The notes under the pieces were generated by a model. It did not search any database, was not told the DNA's origin, and saw only the letters and a program-made list of their open reading frames with translations. A stretch of DNA of 64,000 nucleotides from assembly GCF_026262505.1 (NCBI RefSeq), contig NC_067208.1:19725962-19789961 (forward strand), written 5' to 3'. The position numbers were made by a program, and so were the translations under genes. Below are positions 10,301-20,937 of this stretch, in pieces. The DNA comes from Trichomonas vaginalis G3 (lineage: Eukaryota; Parabasalia; Trichomonadida; Trichomonadidae). Each line of letters opens with the position of its first letter. Position 1 is the stretch's first letter.

Positions 10301-10371
10301 GCGTTAGTTGATTCTGAATAAAAGTCAGCTGGTTGTGATTCTAGAGGATTCGCATCCGAAGAATCAAACAT
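7330..10371 (-). CDS. Long coiled-coil protein, unknown role
   Basis: A 1013-residue protein made almost wholly of heptad-repeat sequence rich in Glu, Lys, Gln, Asn, Ser and Leu. The coil begins near residue 28 and is broken by a Pro-rich linker (about residue 190), a second linker with RAPPQ (about 310) and a less coiled segment near 510-625. The last 50 residues (ending DKFATRHFF) look globular. Proteins of this sort in trichomonads are often named for weak likeness to myosin tails or viral inclusion proteins, but the likeness is compositional. A cytoskeletal or Golgi-tether role is plausible and not shown. The first ATG (10371) starts the acidic N-terminus. Confidence 0.85.
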   Translation of the reverse strand: MFDSSDANPLESQPADFYSESTNATAEHNEQLKEDNANLIKQNSLLKAQFESAVALAAKTKEISKENAQLKTKILEMTSQRDDYINRLEIATRSQKEALNKLEEQKKNFEEARANEIYEIQKEMNLTTQSWKKKIDELNSQIQERDENIKSYQISEEVLKQKLLKLINNINQYLAINIADINELFLFFESPPPQNTSSVLSQTQSFNQNISEINYQQKINNMKSKIKQMKNVIVLLHKNSEDSENENKKKILEFHKKEKEYITEISRLKNIIDTNTEDYKVQINDYQNQIKLYEERVAMLKDQISKSPARAPPQIIIQKPEIPQVIEQNKKKPKCKAVINELKDKVNSLTTQNKALQTKISELSHKIDESDTEIINLNASITKYQNEASTKSKLLEESEEQLKSLRNTITSSDKNHKDVMKSHEIQFKKQSQSISMLEKTNEVLKKEIVENQLKISELEQNVQKLNNEIKQKAGENEKLKDEIKNLNDELLDAKLELQKPQPTEADFVPASSWNVSHFEKDLQEKLNSIIANPSLKAGSKIQTMLSCIADHQHGVITQIEDELQKINIQNSQRMSTINNFIVSLSILLTGNSIPLDYVLKGQGTELLNIIKDMQQKLLEYSHENDSYRKQIDYINSSFDNQFSSVEDIASYSTSMIKNYQSQINKQKKKIKNLERAISMSEESNEELNNTVSKLNLDIERLNAEKENSTKTINNLRKDNQSLREKVKNLEQSEISISKQNQEEISSIEESYISKIKECEENRAKEIQQFQIELQNALKENKSLQKSLDEYKERVQSQNSSISSQIETKEIQIKKEKTQSTKMIEKLEMEKKLMKESYERTVNELGKKLKDYSVELTNLNQIISDLQTKYNKTSDQLTKSELSNENLKRDLKNLEEEIQREKQLLRASTTSQIQEYESKLSAVTGEEKLKIETEKRKIFTYAASTLNNLFSTNEKLDERSFKSLISKAKETIDKLSSTDAAVRRLVNAVPGQSTEDAVAHFVWEQDKFATRHFF

Positions 10372-11129
10372 TAATTTATAAAAAAACGGTCACCATATAT
10401 TTTGATTTCAGTAGTTAACATAGAATATACATTAGTAAACAAATATATTCTCCGCAGAAATTATGGTATAAACTCAACTAATTCAGATATGCATAATCAA
10501 AAATGAAGAATTTGGAGATTTTAGAAATGTGTTGAGTACACTTGAGTATAATAGTAGGTAAATCTCAAATAAAAGTCAAAAATTCACATAAAATTATTCA
10601 TCTTATTGGACGTTAAGAATCTGGCATATTAGGCATTTGTATTCTGCATTTCATACATATGCAATAAGTAATTCATGAGATTGTTTATCTAAATTTTAGA
10701 AGAGGCCTATTGAATAGGACGTTTGAAATCAAATTTTAAGATTTTTAGAAATTTGCAGTGCAAATCCATTTGAATCGCATAATACAAATATAATTTACAA
10801 AATCTGAGGCTGGTCGATCGAAAATTGTTTTTGGCATTAATTCAAGGAAGAGATTAACTACTGAATATAGTCAATATGTTATACAGAAAGCCTATATTGA
10901 TAATCTCAATAGTTGGTAAATAAAAGTGTTTGGAATTATTTCCGTTTACATGATTTTATATGATTTTATGTAAATGGATAAATGCTATTTAGAGAAAGCA
11001 TTATTTTATTCACATGGTCAGAAGGATGATAAATTTCTGTGTAAATTTTGCCCATAACTCAGATTTTTGTAAAGTTGAATGACAATTCATTTAAATCTTG
11101 TTGGTGATGTCTATTAGTTCATTTTTTCC
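10372..11129. other. Intergenic AT-rich DNA between divergent genes
   Basis: The stretch lies between the divergent coiled-coil and SAM-synthetase genes. No coding signal, hairpin or repeat of note is seen before the GC-rich box at 11130. Confidence 0.6.
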
Positions 11130-11156
11130 TGCGCGGGTAAAAGTGCCGCGGGCGGG
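11130..11156 (+). promoter_or_regulatory. GC-rich box upstream of SAM synthetase
   Basis: About 27 bases with GCGCGGG, AAAAGTGCC and GCGGGCGGG lie in very AT-rich DNA 60-90 bases before the initiator of the SAM synthetase gene. The position suggests an upstream activator site for a highly expressed gene. This is inference. Confidence 0.4.
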
Positions 11157-11215
11157 ATTTTTATCACAAATTTATTGAATACCCTTTTCAAAATAAATTG
11201 AGAAAAAACGTCCAA

Positions 11216-11221
11216 TCATTT
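11216..11221 (+). promoter_or_regulatory. Initiator (Inr) TCATTT of SAM synthetase
   Basis: TCATTT fits the trichomonad initiator TCA(+1)-pyrimidine-W and lies 10 bases before the ATG at 11228. This sets a very short 5' leader and supports 11228 over the in-frame ATG at 11198, which lies upstream of the initiator. Confidence 0.65.
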
Positions 11222-11227
11222 TTATTG

Positions 11228-12385
11228 ATGACTCAGCACTTCCTGTTCACAAGCGAATCTGTTACAGAAGGTCACCCCGATAAGATCTGTGACATTGTAT
11301 CAGATACAATCCTTGATGCATGCCTCGCTCAGGATCCAAACTCCAAAGTTGCCTGCGAAACCTGCACAAAGACAGGTTTTGTTATGGTATTTGGTGAGCT
11401 TACATCCAATGCTAACCTTGATTATCAAAAGCTCATCCGTGATGCGGTTCGCAATATTGGCTACAATTCTTCAAAGGTTTGCTTCGATGCAGATACATGT
11501 GCCGTTATGGTTTCTATTAGCCAGCAGTCTTCTGACATTGCCGAGGCTGTCTTCCTTAACAAGTCTCCAGAAGATCTTGGTGCTGGTGATCAGGGCATCA
11601 TGTTTGGCTATGCTACAGACGAAACTAAGGAACTCTTCCCTCTTACACACGTTCTGGCTCATGGGTTAGCACGTAAGCTCGCTGAGGTTCGCAAGAATGG
11701 AACAATTCCTTATCTTGGACCAGATGGCAAGACACAAGTTACAATTGAATACGAAAGATCTAATGGATCCCTCAAGCCATGCAGAATTCATACAGTTCTC
11801 ATTTCAACAATGCATACAGACGAAGTTACACTCGAGAAACTTCGTGTCGATGTTAAGAAGCATGTCATTGATGCAGTTCTTCCAGCAGATCTTGTTGATG
11901 ACAAGACAATTTTGCATATTAACCCAGGTGGCCGCTTTGTTATCGGCGGTCCACAAGGAGACTCCGGTCTTACTGGACGTAAGATTATCGTAGACAGTTA
12001 TGGTGGTTGGGGAGCGAACGGCGGTGGTGCTTTCTCCGGAAAGGACCCCACAAAAGTCGATCGCTCTGCATCTTATGCTGCCCGATGGGTTGCCAAGAGC
12101 CTTGTTGCAGCTGGCCTTTGCTCTCGTTGCTTAGTTCAGCTCTCCTACGCTATTGGTGTTGCCCATCCCTTATCTGTCTTTATCGATACTTACGGAACTG
12201 GTAAAGGAAAGACCGACGAGGAACTCGTTGAGATTGTCAATAAGAACTTTGATCTCCGACCATATGCAATCATTCGTGATCTCGATCTTCTCAGACCAAT
12301 CTATGCTCAGACAGCAGCATATGGTCATTTTGGTCGTACAGACATCGATCTCCCATGGGAAAAGGTCAAGGAGATTAAGTTCTAA
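11228..12385 (+). CDS. S-adenosylmethionine synthetase (methionine adenosyltransferase)
   Basis: A 385-residue enzyme that makes S-adenosylmethionine from methionine and ATP. Family marks are clear: [15 protein letters not shown] at residues 8-22, the signature [12 protein letters not shown] near 117-128, and the second signature [16 protein letters not shown] near 264-279. Length matches the family (about 380-400). The start at 11228 gives the usual [12 protein letters not shown]-terminus and follows an initiator by 10 bases. Codons are C/G-ending (strong bias), as in highly expressed trichomonad enzymes. The product feeds methyltransferases such as the PEMT-like gene at 5055, though the two genes are not physically coupled. 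Confidence 0.97.
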   Translation: MTQHFLFTSESVTEGHPDKICDIVSDTILDACLAQDPNSKVACETCTKTGFVMVFGELTSNANLDYQKLIRDAVRNIGYNSSKVCFDADTCAVMVSISQQSSDIAEAVFLNKSPEDLGAGDQGIMFGYATDETKELFPLTHVLAHGLARKLAEVRKNGTIPYLGPDGKTQVTIEYERSNGSLKPCRIHTVLISTMHTDEVTLEKLRVDVKKHVIDAVLPADLVDDKTILHINPGGRFVIGGPQGDSGLTGRKIIVDSYGGWGANGGGAFSGKDPTKVDRSASYAARWVAKSLVAAGLCSRCLVQLSYAIGVAHPLSVFIDTYGTGKGKTDEELVEIVNKNFDLRPYAIIRDLDLLRPIYAQTAAYGHFGRTDIDLPWEKVKEIKF

Positions 12386-12801
12386 GGCAATTTTTTATTA
12401 TGATAGACGAATATATTAAATGAATTTCGAATTTTATACTTTGTGTAATTGAGCTACCTGTACTATGTTTGCAGCTAGTTTTTGGTGTTTTTTGTTAATG
12501 TTTGTAACTATGCTCAAAATTTGAAATTGAAAAAGGGCAAATAATAGTATTTTGAGAAGAATTTTATCGCAAAACACTTTCTACTTTAGTTCTTTTCGTC
12601 ATTATTTGATGCTTTATGTTGATTATTGAGCTCCTTGCAAAAATTCGATACGAAAAATCCTAAATGAAGAGCGGAAAGAGTTATAACTCTTATAATGATA
12701 TTATTGGCTTATAAACTATCGTTTTCATTTATTTTATTAGATTTATCCTTATTCAATCCCTAAAATTTCATATAAAATTTTGGTAAAGTGAACGTTTATT
12801 A
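12386..12801. other. Intergenic AT-rich DNA
   Basis: No gene or repeat is seen between SAM synthetase and the leucine-rich-repeat gene. TAAAGTGAACG sits 15-20 bases before the ATG at 12802 and resembles the AAAGTG boxes seen elsewhere in the window. Confidence 0.5.
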
Positions 12802-15800
12802 ATGTGGAGGACTCTTAATGCGTGTCCAATTCAATATCCTTCATATAAATCGTCCGAAATTATAGATCTTAAGTCAAGACAACTCGAATTCTTCCATCAG
12901 GTTAAGAAAAATCCGAAAAATTTAGACATCAAACTTATTAATTGCTCGAATAATGTCATAACTTCATTAGATAAATCATTTCTCCATAAATACCCAAATT
13001 TAGAAGTATTCGATATATCAAATAATCAAATTACAAAGATTGAACACTTTGATAGACAGCCAAAATTACAATTCCTCAATATTTCAAACAATAATGTACC
13101 ATTAATCGAAAATTTAGAACAAAATCAAGAAATAGTGCAGATTGTTGCCCCATTTAACAAGATTCACTCAATATTTTTAAGAGATCAATTACCAAAACTA
13201 GTTTATCTTGATTTACGATCGAATCCGCTGAATAAATTGAATTTTGGAACAAAAATGCCTGCGTTAAAAGTACTTTTAGTTAGCAATTGTCAGTTAACAG
13301 AAATGCCTGATTTTACATCTTTCCCTGCACTTGAGTTTTTAGATATTTCACGTAATAAGTTGGAGTCTGCACTTAGTGTCAAACAAAATAATCTTGTTGT
13401 ACTTAATATATCACGAAATCAAATTACAGAATTGAAAACTTTTAGAAGTTTTAAGAAACTAGAGCGTTTAGATGTATCTTTCAATGATATTGAAGATGAT
13501 GGTTTTCTGAAGGCTAAAAAACTTAAATCTTTGAAATTATTATACGCAAGGAGTACTAGATTGAAGCAAATTCCAATATTGACGCAAATATGTCCTAATC
13601 TTACAGAGTTAGATGTTAGCTTTTCTAAAATCGAAAGCATGAAAGATGTATTAAAATACATTTCAGCAAATCAACAAATTAAAGCTCTTGATTTACGTGG
13701 AACTGAGGTAACACAGCACATGTATCCATTGCAAGCATATGATACTGTTATTGAATCAATATCTATGTTCAATTCATATCATCCAGATACAATTACAAAT
13801 CGTCAGAAGTACAGACAACAGATCATTAGTAAATTACCTTATTTGGAAGTTCTTGATGGTATTACTATTACAGAAGCTGATAAAAATGGCCAAACTGAAG
13901 CAGTTATTTCTGAAATTGAATCTTCTTCTCTTCAAATGTCTCCGCAAGATTCGAAACTTGATGATGTTACAGAGCAACCAGTTGAAATTACTAATGCCAA
14001 AACTTCACAGCTTGTAGATTCTGAAGTTATGGCAAGAGATCAAATACAATTCTGTAAAATTACCAAATGTGAAGACATTTTCATTGAAAAATCTTCTGCA
14101 AAGCTTGAATTTAAGCATTTGGATAGTATTGATATTGAACCAGCCAATAATTTTGTTATTGACAATCAGATTGATCATGAAATTCCTGAAAAGGAATTAA
14201 AATTCAGCATTTCGACTGAAAAACCTCTTAACTTAATGATAGTTTCCAAAGAATTGGTTAACCATGGCATCAATCCTGTGAGAATTCGTTTCAAAATTAA
14301 AAAATTAAATGAATTTGAAATTAAGGAACCAGAATATGCAACTAAGAAGGTGAATACAACAAGAGAAAGAACAGCTTCTGAAGAGGAAGAGGATCATTAT
14401 GAAGAGGAAGATGTCATTTATGTTGAAGAAGAGGAAGAAGAAGTCAAAGAAATCAAAAGGGAGGAGGCTCCAGTTTTATCAGGAAGATCAAATAAAAACT
14501 ATAACTTCCATAATCAGAGTTCTGATATTTACTCTGACTATGATACGGATAATGATTTGATGGATGAAATCAAGACAAAGAAAGATGAAGAGAATAAAAC
14601 GAGTGAGAATACAGGAAATAATACTGGAACTAGTCAGAATAACGAAGGAACAAACGACACGAAATCTCTTGAAAACCCTTCTTCAGGAAAAAGACTTTTC
14701 AAGGATTCTTCGTCGGATGATGATTTTGGACACAAACCAGGAAGGAGATTATTCAAAGAAGATTCTGATGATGACGATGATGGTGATAAAGTAAAAATCC
14801 AAAGAAAACTTAGTGACTTAGATGGTCCAAAGAATGCTCCTAAATCACCTGTTTCAAGTGATGATGAAAAGCCTCAACAAAATAGTAAGCAAAGTAATGG
14901 AAATCAGGAGCAAAACGATGCTACAAACCAAAATGATACTCCAAACCAAACTTCTCAGCAACCAGAAAATAAACCCAACGAAGATAAAGAGAAAACTGAA
15001 AAGAAATCTAACTCCAAAGGCCCAAAGACTCCTGAATCCAGTATCTCAGAAGATCTATCAGATCTTGGAACTAAGAAAAACAGTAATTCGAAATCTAATG
15101 GAAAGAAATCAAAAAGTCAGAAATCGCCTGACTCAAGTCTAATGGATGAAGAAGAAGAAGTACATGAATTTGTCAAGAATTCAAAGACATCTAATAAAAA
15201 ACTGCAAGCACCAAATTCGCCTGAATCAAGTTTATTAGAGGAGGAAGAGTATGAAGAAGAGGAGGAGGAAGAAGAAACATCTGAATCAAGTGATTATGAA
15301 GATAAAAACTTTCGACCACTTAAAAAGATGTCAAAGCTTCCAAAATCACAAAATGAAAGTTCTGATGAAGAAGTAGTTCATAGCAAAAAAAGATCATTAA
15401 GAATTGAAGATGATAGTAGCGAAGATGAAGAACCTCATAAAATATCAAAAAAGAGGAGATCAAATTTTAATGAAGAGAGCACAGAAAATGTGAAGACCCC
15501 AGATTTTCCTAATGATTTGAAACTAGAGAAGTTTAGCGATAACTCAAGTGAAGAAGAGGAAAAAATTCGTAAATTCTCTCGCAGAAAAAAACTAATGCAG
15601 AGTGATGATGAGAGCAGTGATGATAAAGAAATACATAGAAGTTCAAAGGGCAGAAAAAAATCTAAACTCAAAGATATCAAAGATAGCAGCGGAGAAGATG
15701 GAGAAGAAAAATTTTCAACTCGAAGTTCTAAAGGTAGAAAAAAATTAGCGAATAAGAAATTAAGCAGTTCTGAAGATGAATCACCACAAGTTTCTGCAAA

Positions 15801-18294
15801 ATCAAGAAAAAAATCATCAAAAAAGAAAATGAGTAGTTCCGAAGATGAATCTGCACCAGTTTCTGCAAGATCAAGAGGAAAATCATCAAAAAAGAAAATG
15901 AATAGTTCCGAAGATGATTCAGAGCCAGTTTCTGCGAGATCTAGCAAAAAATCTAGATCGAGAGCGAAGGAGAGCCAAATTGTTCCAGTAGAAATCATTG
16001 AGAATCCAGACGCGTTTAAAGTTGAAGATTTCAAATCTAATAGAAGCAGTCATTCAAGTAAATCCAGTCATAGAAGATCCTCTATTTTGAACAAAGGTGG
16101 AGATAAATCAATAAGATCTGATATTATTGAAAGAAATTTGGAGGACAGTGACACTGAATCAATAAAATCAATGAAGAAAGACAGAAAAGCAAACAGTAAC
16201 CCACTTGTCAATCAAAAAATTGAAGTATATAGAAGAAGGATTGAACAACTACAGAATGAAAAGAACTTTGATTCTAGTTTGAGTCAATGGAGTGAATCTG
16301 ATTCTCAATATAAAAAGAATCCTGGGAAGAATGACTTGGATCTTTCTGATGTTTATTCAGATATAAAAGAAAATACATTTGAAAGAGTTAAAGCTAGCAA
16401 TCCCATTATTCCAATAAATGCAGAAGATGATACTGGTTTTAAGTTTGAAACACCAATGAAACCTGATCAAAAACCAGAAATTTTGAGATTAGGAAAATAC
16501 ACTCCAGAAATGAGAATGAAAGATGAAGAAACAATCAGGAAATTAAGAGAAGAAAATGAAGCATTCAAGAGGAAAATCGAAGAGCTAAAACTGCAAAAGA
16601 TGAAAAGAGAACTTCAAGAAATAGAAAGAGTTCAAAGGAGAAAGCAGGAAATCTTTGATAAGTTTAGTGATTTTAATGAATATTCATTTCCTAATCCAAA
16701 AAGGGTTGATTCTAAGAAATTAGAAAATGATATCAGAAGAAATCAATTTGATAGTTCAAGTGATGATTCTCCGCTGATGAAAGATATTAAAATTAAAAAG
16801 AGCAAGAATATAGATAATGATAAGAAAGTTCCCAAGAAATTTGATGAAGATATACCAAAGAGGATTAAGAAGAACAAGAAATCTTTTAAAGAAGATTCTT
16901 CAGAGAATTCTGAATCAAGTGAAAATTTTATTTTGAAGAAGAAAAAGAGGATGGAATCATCAAGTGATGATGACTCTTTTGAAGAACAAAAATCTAAGAA
17001 ACAGAAAAATAAAGAAGCAAAAATTCCTAAGCAAAGGAAGACAAAGTCGAGACAGAGTTCTCCGATTAAAGAAGTTGATCTTCGAAGTGATTCTGATGAC
17101 AAATCAGTAAAATCAAAAAGGTCGAAGAGTAAATCACCAAAACAAAAGCCTAAATTGAACAAAAAGAAGAGTAGATCTTCTTCACCAACAAAGAAAGCAA
17201 AATTTAGTGAGGAAGAATCATCCGAAGATATGGATATTATTCCTGTTTCAAATAAAAGGAGTCAAACAAAGAAAAATAAAATTTCTCCCAAAGGAAAACG
17301 AAACAAAATTAATAAGCCAGATGAACCAAAGAAATCTCCGAAGAAAAGTAAAAATTCCGTTAAATCCGCAACTTCTTCAAAAATAAAGAAATTGTCAGCA
17401 CAAAACTCGCCGGATATAAACGAAACGAAATTGAAGAATAGAAACTCATCTCCGAGAAAGAAATTTGGTATTCAGAAAAGTCCTTCTAAATCAGATGCTG
17501 CATCCACAGGAAACGTTGGCAAACTTCGAAAGAAGAAAGACCAAAAAATAAGAAATAAATCCAAAGATATTGGAACAGAAGATAATCTTTCAGTAAAATC
17601 TGCTCCAGTTCAAGCAAAAATCAAACCTAAACCACTTAAACCAAAATCTAAGAGACACGATATCCCGGTGAATGAATATAGCGATGAAGAACCACAGATA
17701 ACTAAATCTAAACGAAAACAAGAGAAGATAAATGATGTAGAACTTAGCAGCTCATATTCTTACAGCGAAGATGAAAAACCAGTTGCTAAAATAGTTCCAA
17801 AAAAGACTCAAGAGAAGGAAGTGAAACCAGATAAAGATAATAAACTAAAGCATCACCACCATCATCATAGTCATCATGGTTCTCATCACTCCCATCATTC
17901 TCATACAGTGCAAATCAACAAAGAAAAGAATCACGGAAGGAATCATCACCAAACAGAGAAAGTTGAAAAAGTTAAAAATCACGACCACTCGAGTCATCGA
18001 AAGATTGTATCTGAAAGGGAGAAAAATAGTAAAAATGATGAGCATCATCACCATTATCATAGTAGTCATAAGCATGAGCACGAACATACTTCAAGGAAGC
18101 ATTTCCACGATAAATCTCCAAGTATTTATAAAGATAGAAAGGAAAACATATCTTCTTCTAATGAAGAATTAGATGATAGACTAGATGCGATTGAAAGAGC
18201 AACAGATGAAATGAAATCAAGGATAAATTCCTTAAAATATATTATGAAAGAATCAAAAGCACCACAGAAACAAATTGTTATTAATGTTAAATAA
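12802..18294 (+). CDS. Leucine-rich-repeat protein with a very long Ser/Lys/Glu-rich tail
   Basis: An 1830-residue protein. Residues about 45-330 are leucine-rich repeats of the SDS22 type (L.xLDIS.N.I and similar). About 510-560 is strongly acidic. From about 570 to 1610 the sequence is disordered, Lys/Ser/Asp/Glu-rich and full of SSDDE/SSEDE stretches that fit casein kinase 2 sites. Near 985-1050 are tandem copies of a SSSEDESxPVSA-type unit. A coiled coil lies at about 1230-1285. A His-rich stretch (about 1680-1755) precedes a short C-terminal coil (about 1795-1825). SDS22-type repeats suggest protein-protein binding, possibly of a phosphatase or microtubule component; this is inference. 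The single frame is intact over 5.5 kb. Confidence 0.88.
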   Translation: MWRTLNACPIQYPSYKSSEIIDLKSRQLEFFHQVKKNPKNLDIKLINCSNNVITSLDKSFLHKYPNLEVFDISNNQITKIEHFDRQPKLQFLNISNNNVPLIENLEQNQEIVQIVAPFNKIHSIFLRDQLPKLVYLDLRSNPLNKLNFGTKMPALKVLLVSNCQLTEMPDFTSFPALEFLDISRNKLESALSVKQNNLVVLNISRNQITELKTFRSFKKLERLDVSFNDIEDDGFLKAKKLKSLKLLYARSTRLKQIPILTQICPNLTELDVSFSKIESMKDVLKYISANQQIKALDLRGTEVTQHMYPLQAYDTVIESISMFNSYHPDTITNRQKYRQQIISKLPYLEVLDGITITEADKNGQTEAVISEIESSSLQMSPQDSKLDDVTEQPVEITNAKTSQLVDSEVMARDQIQFCKITKCEDIFIEKSSAKLEFKHLDSIDIEPANNFVIDNQIDHEIPEKELKFSISTEKPLNLMIVSKELVNHGINPVRIRFKIKKLNEFEIKEPEYATKKVNTTRERTASEEEEDHYEEEDVIYVEEEEEEVKEIKREEAPVLSGRSNKNYNFHNQSSDIYSDYDTDNDLMDEIKTKKDEENKTSENTGNNTGTSQNNEGTNDTKSLENPSSGKRLFKDSSSDDDFGHKPGRRLFKEDSDDDDDGDKVKIQRKLSDLDGPKNAPKSPVSSDDEKPQQNSKQSNGNQEQNDATNQNDTPNQTSQQPENKPNEDKEKTEKKSNSKGPKTPESSISEDLSDLGTKKNSNSKSNGKKSKSQKSPDSSLMDEEEEVHEFVKNSKTSNKKLQAPNSPESSLLEEEEYEEEEEEEETSESSDYEDKNFRPLKKMSKLPKSQNESSDEEVVHSKKRSLRIEDDSSEDEEPHKISKKRRSNFNEESTENVKTPDFPNDLKLEKFSDNSSEEEEKIRKFSRRKKLMQSDDESSDDKEIHRSSKGRKKSKLKDIKDSSGEDGEEKFSTRSSKGRKKLANKKLSSSEDESPQVSAKSRKKSSKKKMSSSEDESAPVSARSRGKSSKKKMNSSEDDSEPVSARSSKKSRSRAKESQIVPVEIIENPDAFKVEDFKSNRSSHSSKSSHRRSSILNKGGDKSIRSDIIERNLEDSDTESIKSMKKDRKANSNPLVNQKIEVYRRRIEQLQNEKNFDSSLSQWSESDSQYKKNPGKNDLDLSDVYSDIKENTFERVKASNPIIPINAEDDTGFKFETPMKPDQKPEILRLGKYTPEMRMKDEETIRKLREENEAFKRKIEELKLQKMKRELQEIERVQRRKQEIFDKFSDFNEYSFPNPKRVDSKKLENDIRRNQFDSSSDDSPLMKDIKIKKSKNIDNDKKVPKKFDEDIPKRIKKNKKSFKEDSSENSESSENFILKKKKRMESSSDDDSFEEQKSKKQKNKEAKIPKQRKTKSRQSSPIKEVDLRSDSDDKSVKSKRSKSKSPKQKPKLNKKKSRSSSPTKKAKFSEEESSEDMDIIPVSNKRSQTKKNKISPKGKRNKINKPDEPKKSPKKSKNSVKSATSSKIKKLSAQNSPDINETKLKNRNSSPRKKFGIQKSPSKSDAASTGNVGKLRKKKDQKIRNKSKDIGTEDNLSVKSAPVQAKIKPKPLKPKSKRHDIPVNEYSDEEPQITKSKRKQEKINDVELSSSYSYSEDEKPVAKIVPKKTQEKEVKPDKDNKLKHHHHHHSHHGSHHSHHSHTVQINKEKNHGRNHHQTEKVEKVKNHDHSSHRKIVSEREKNSKNDEHHHHYHSSHKHEHEHTSRKHFHDKSPSIYKDRKENISSSNEELDDRLDAIERATDEMKSRINSLKYIMKESKAPQKQIVINVK

Positions 18295-18646
18295 AATTGT
18301 ATTGTTTATTACGTTAAATATAACTACTTCGAGCATTTTTTGTTTCATAAAACCATATCCAACGTAATGAAAATTATAGACTGACAGATTGAAAATAAGG
18401 CAATACAAAAGTAATGACTGTATTAGTATGGGTTATTTAAAATACGCAAAATTAATTCTGGAAATACTCAATATAGAGCTGAAACAGGCGTGATCGCTTT
18501 TGAATTAAAAGTGACAAATAAATACCGAACACACTAAAAATTTTCCAAGTTATTATTGATGTCTGATGTATTTTAAATCATTCTTATTGAACACTTATCC
18601 ATCCTTCTCAATTTTTGAGATATCAAAAAAAGTTTTTTATAAAAGA
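18295..18646. other. Intergenic DNA with an AAAAGTGACA box
   Basis: No gene seen. AAAAGTGACA at 18507-18516 lies upstream of the MATE gene and matches boxes at 4025, 29370 and 52909 (either strand). Confidence 0.45.
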
Positions 18647-20182
18647 ATGAACGATAATATAGATCTTGATACAGATAAGGAGGAAAAGAAAATTGATGTT
18701 TCCGATGATGACTATCAGCTAGGAGGTCGTCCGCCGCTGATAACCCTTCTTATTATGTCACTTGGACCTTTAATTTCGCAAATTGTACAAGCCCTTACTA
18801 GTGTTATAGGCTCAATCCTCGTTGCCAATTCCATAGGTCAAATCGGTGTTGAAGTTTATGGCGCCGTATACACTGTCGAGTTCTTTGCTGTAGCTATTGC
18901 TCAGTTTCTTTCCGCGGGAATTAGTGTTCGACTTAGTTACTTATATGGTGCTCAGCAATTGGACGATACTCACCAATTGTTCGTAGATTTTCTGAGAATA
19001 AGTGTAATTCTTGGTATAATTACACCATGTATAGTACTTCCAGCCACGCAGCCTGTAATCAGATGGTTTGGTGCCGATGAAGAAACTGCGCACCTTTCGC
19101 TGCTTTACATGAGCCTTATTACAGGCGGCTGCATGTTTAATATTATTTTCTTAGTTTCATCTGGAGTTATTCTTGCAGATGGAAAATCAGTTACATACGC
19201 TGTATTCCAAGTTGTCTCCTTTGTGTTAAACGTTGGAATTTTCGCTCCAATTCTTCTCTTAGTTATCAAAACTCCAATTTGGGGAGCGTCGTTAGCAACA
19301 ATCTTATCGCAAGCTATACCAGGAATCATCATTACAGTATTGATTTTCAGAGGAAAATATCGCCTCGAACCGAAACTCAACATGTTTATCAAACCATTCT
19401 GCGCAGAAACAAAACACGCACTCAAAATCGGATTTTCTACGCTCATCTCTCAGATATCTTTGACATTACCATTTTTATTGATGCAAAAATAAGTAAACAA
19501 CGCAGCAACAGCGATTAACCAGTATGGAAATGCTGTCGCAGTCTGGGCTGTCGTTGAGAAACTTTACTTAATCGTTGGTGGTATTTGTATTGGCTTTTCT
19601 ACTGGTTTTCTCAATCCAGGATCATATGCATACGGAGCTAAGAACATCAAGAGAATGCTTAGATTATTCCTTCATGGGTTATGGCTCTGTACTCTTTGCT
19701 GTTTAATTATTTCGATCGTAATTATTTCAATGCCTGTACAAATCTCAAAGCTTTGGTCAACATCAGAATCATTCCTCGAAATGTCCAAAGCCATTACTCC
19801 AATTCTTTACTATACGGCTTTTACTTTAGGAGTCCAGTATATGGTCCCTGTTCTTCTCCAAGCCACAAAAAGAATCTTTGCTTCTTCAGCCCTATCCATC
19901 CTTACCTTGGTTCTTCCTGTTCCTATCTTCAGTACAATTTTGTACTTCACAGGAGACGGAAAGGCCAATCCACGCAGAATCTTCTTCACTTATACATGCA
20001 ATGATATGTACTCCTTCGTTGTGTGTATTCTCTTCTTCATCAAGCCTTTCAAGAAGATTGTCGTCGCAATCAAGACAGGAGTTGTCGAAGGATCCGAAGA
20101 AGAGGAAAAGCCAGAGGAAGAGGAAGAGGAAGAGTCTGTCGAAAATATGGATCAACAAGAACGTCCTGCCGACGAAATTTAA
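18647..20182 (+). pseudogene. MATE-family efflux transporter, interrupted by one in-frame TAA
   Basis: The frame encodes a multidrug and toxin extrusion (MATE) antiporter of about 510 codons. After an acidic N-terminus come repeated hydrophobic segments with the family pattern (PLITLLIMSLGPLIS, then VYGAVYTVEFFAVAIAQ, then IWGASLATILSQAIPG). At 19490-19492 codon 282 is TAA, yet the same frame continues without a shift for 229 further codons, with family-like sequence (ATAINQYGNAVAVWAVVEK) and an acidic C-terminal tail. There are no other breaks. It is either a very young pseudogene, a base error, or a read-through or split gene. ATG 18647 is preferred; an in-frame ATG at 18566 would add 27 residues. 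Confidence 0.85.
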
Positions 20183-20904
20183 TTTAATTTTCTATTTTAA
20201 TAGAAAAAAACCTGTTGTACGATTATATTAGAGAATCTTTCACTAAACCTAGTTTTATTACTCCGGGTTTTTTAAAATATTATCCAAAATAAAAAAATTT
20301 CTAGAAATCATTATAAAACAGATGATATGTGGATGACCTCATAAGTTGTGTAATACGTTCTCTGATAATAGAAAAAGTTGTACAGTTATTGAGTTTACGA
20401 TTATCAAAGATTATCAAATTAATGGCTTAAAAACTCTTATTTTGAATGGATTTTTTTTCTATCATTTCAAAATAAATCATGATTCAGTAATTCAAAACCT
20501 CAGAAATAGAAAAAGTCTGAATTCTCTTGAGATGCATACTCAAATCCACTTGCAGCTATTTTGAACTCTACTCACTGATACAATAATGCATATATACTAG
20601 AATCAGGTAAAGTTCTTTTGATGTTTCTCTTTGGTTGAGAAGTAGTATATGAGTGCGGGTTGTGTGACTTTTTTTGTAAACGTAAGAATTCATACAATAT
20701 TGAACGATTTCGTATCATTTTTTTTACATATGAAGTAAAAAATGTATGATTCTTACGGTTTTTATTCTTACGTTTTTGAATAAATCAAGATTTAAAAATT
20801 TTCAAAATTGTAAGACATTTACACTCAACCCATACATAATGAAATAAAAAATAAAAAATAAAAATTTAAAAAAATAAACTTTAAAAATTCATGTCTTACA
20901 TTTT
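20183..20904. other. Intergenic DNA with an inverted repeat
   Basis: No host gene is supported. GTAAGAATTCATAC near 20682 pairs with GTATGATTCTTAC near 20744 (one-base bulge), and a further ATTCTTACG follows. GAGTGCGGG at 20651 repeats the motif at 6717. The stretch leads into the unknown gene pair at 20938. Confidence 0.45.
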
Positions 20905-20937
20905 TTGAATCATATATTTTTTATTTTGTATGAAATG

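Noticed and set aside
15435-16034. Minus-strand ORF of 199 codons
   Set aside because: Ser/Leu/Phe-rich antisense shadow of the Ser/Asp/Glu/Lys tail of the leucine-rich-repeat protein.
20346-20564. Plus-strand ORF of 72 codons after the MATE gene
   Set aside because: AT-rich sequence with no protein character, initiator or relatives in the window.
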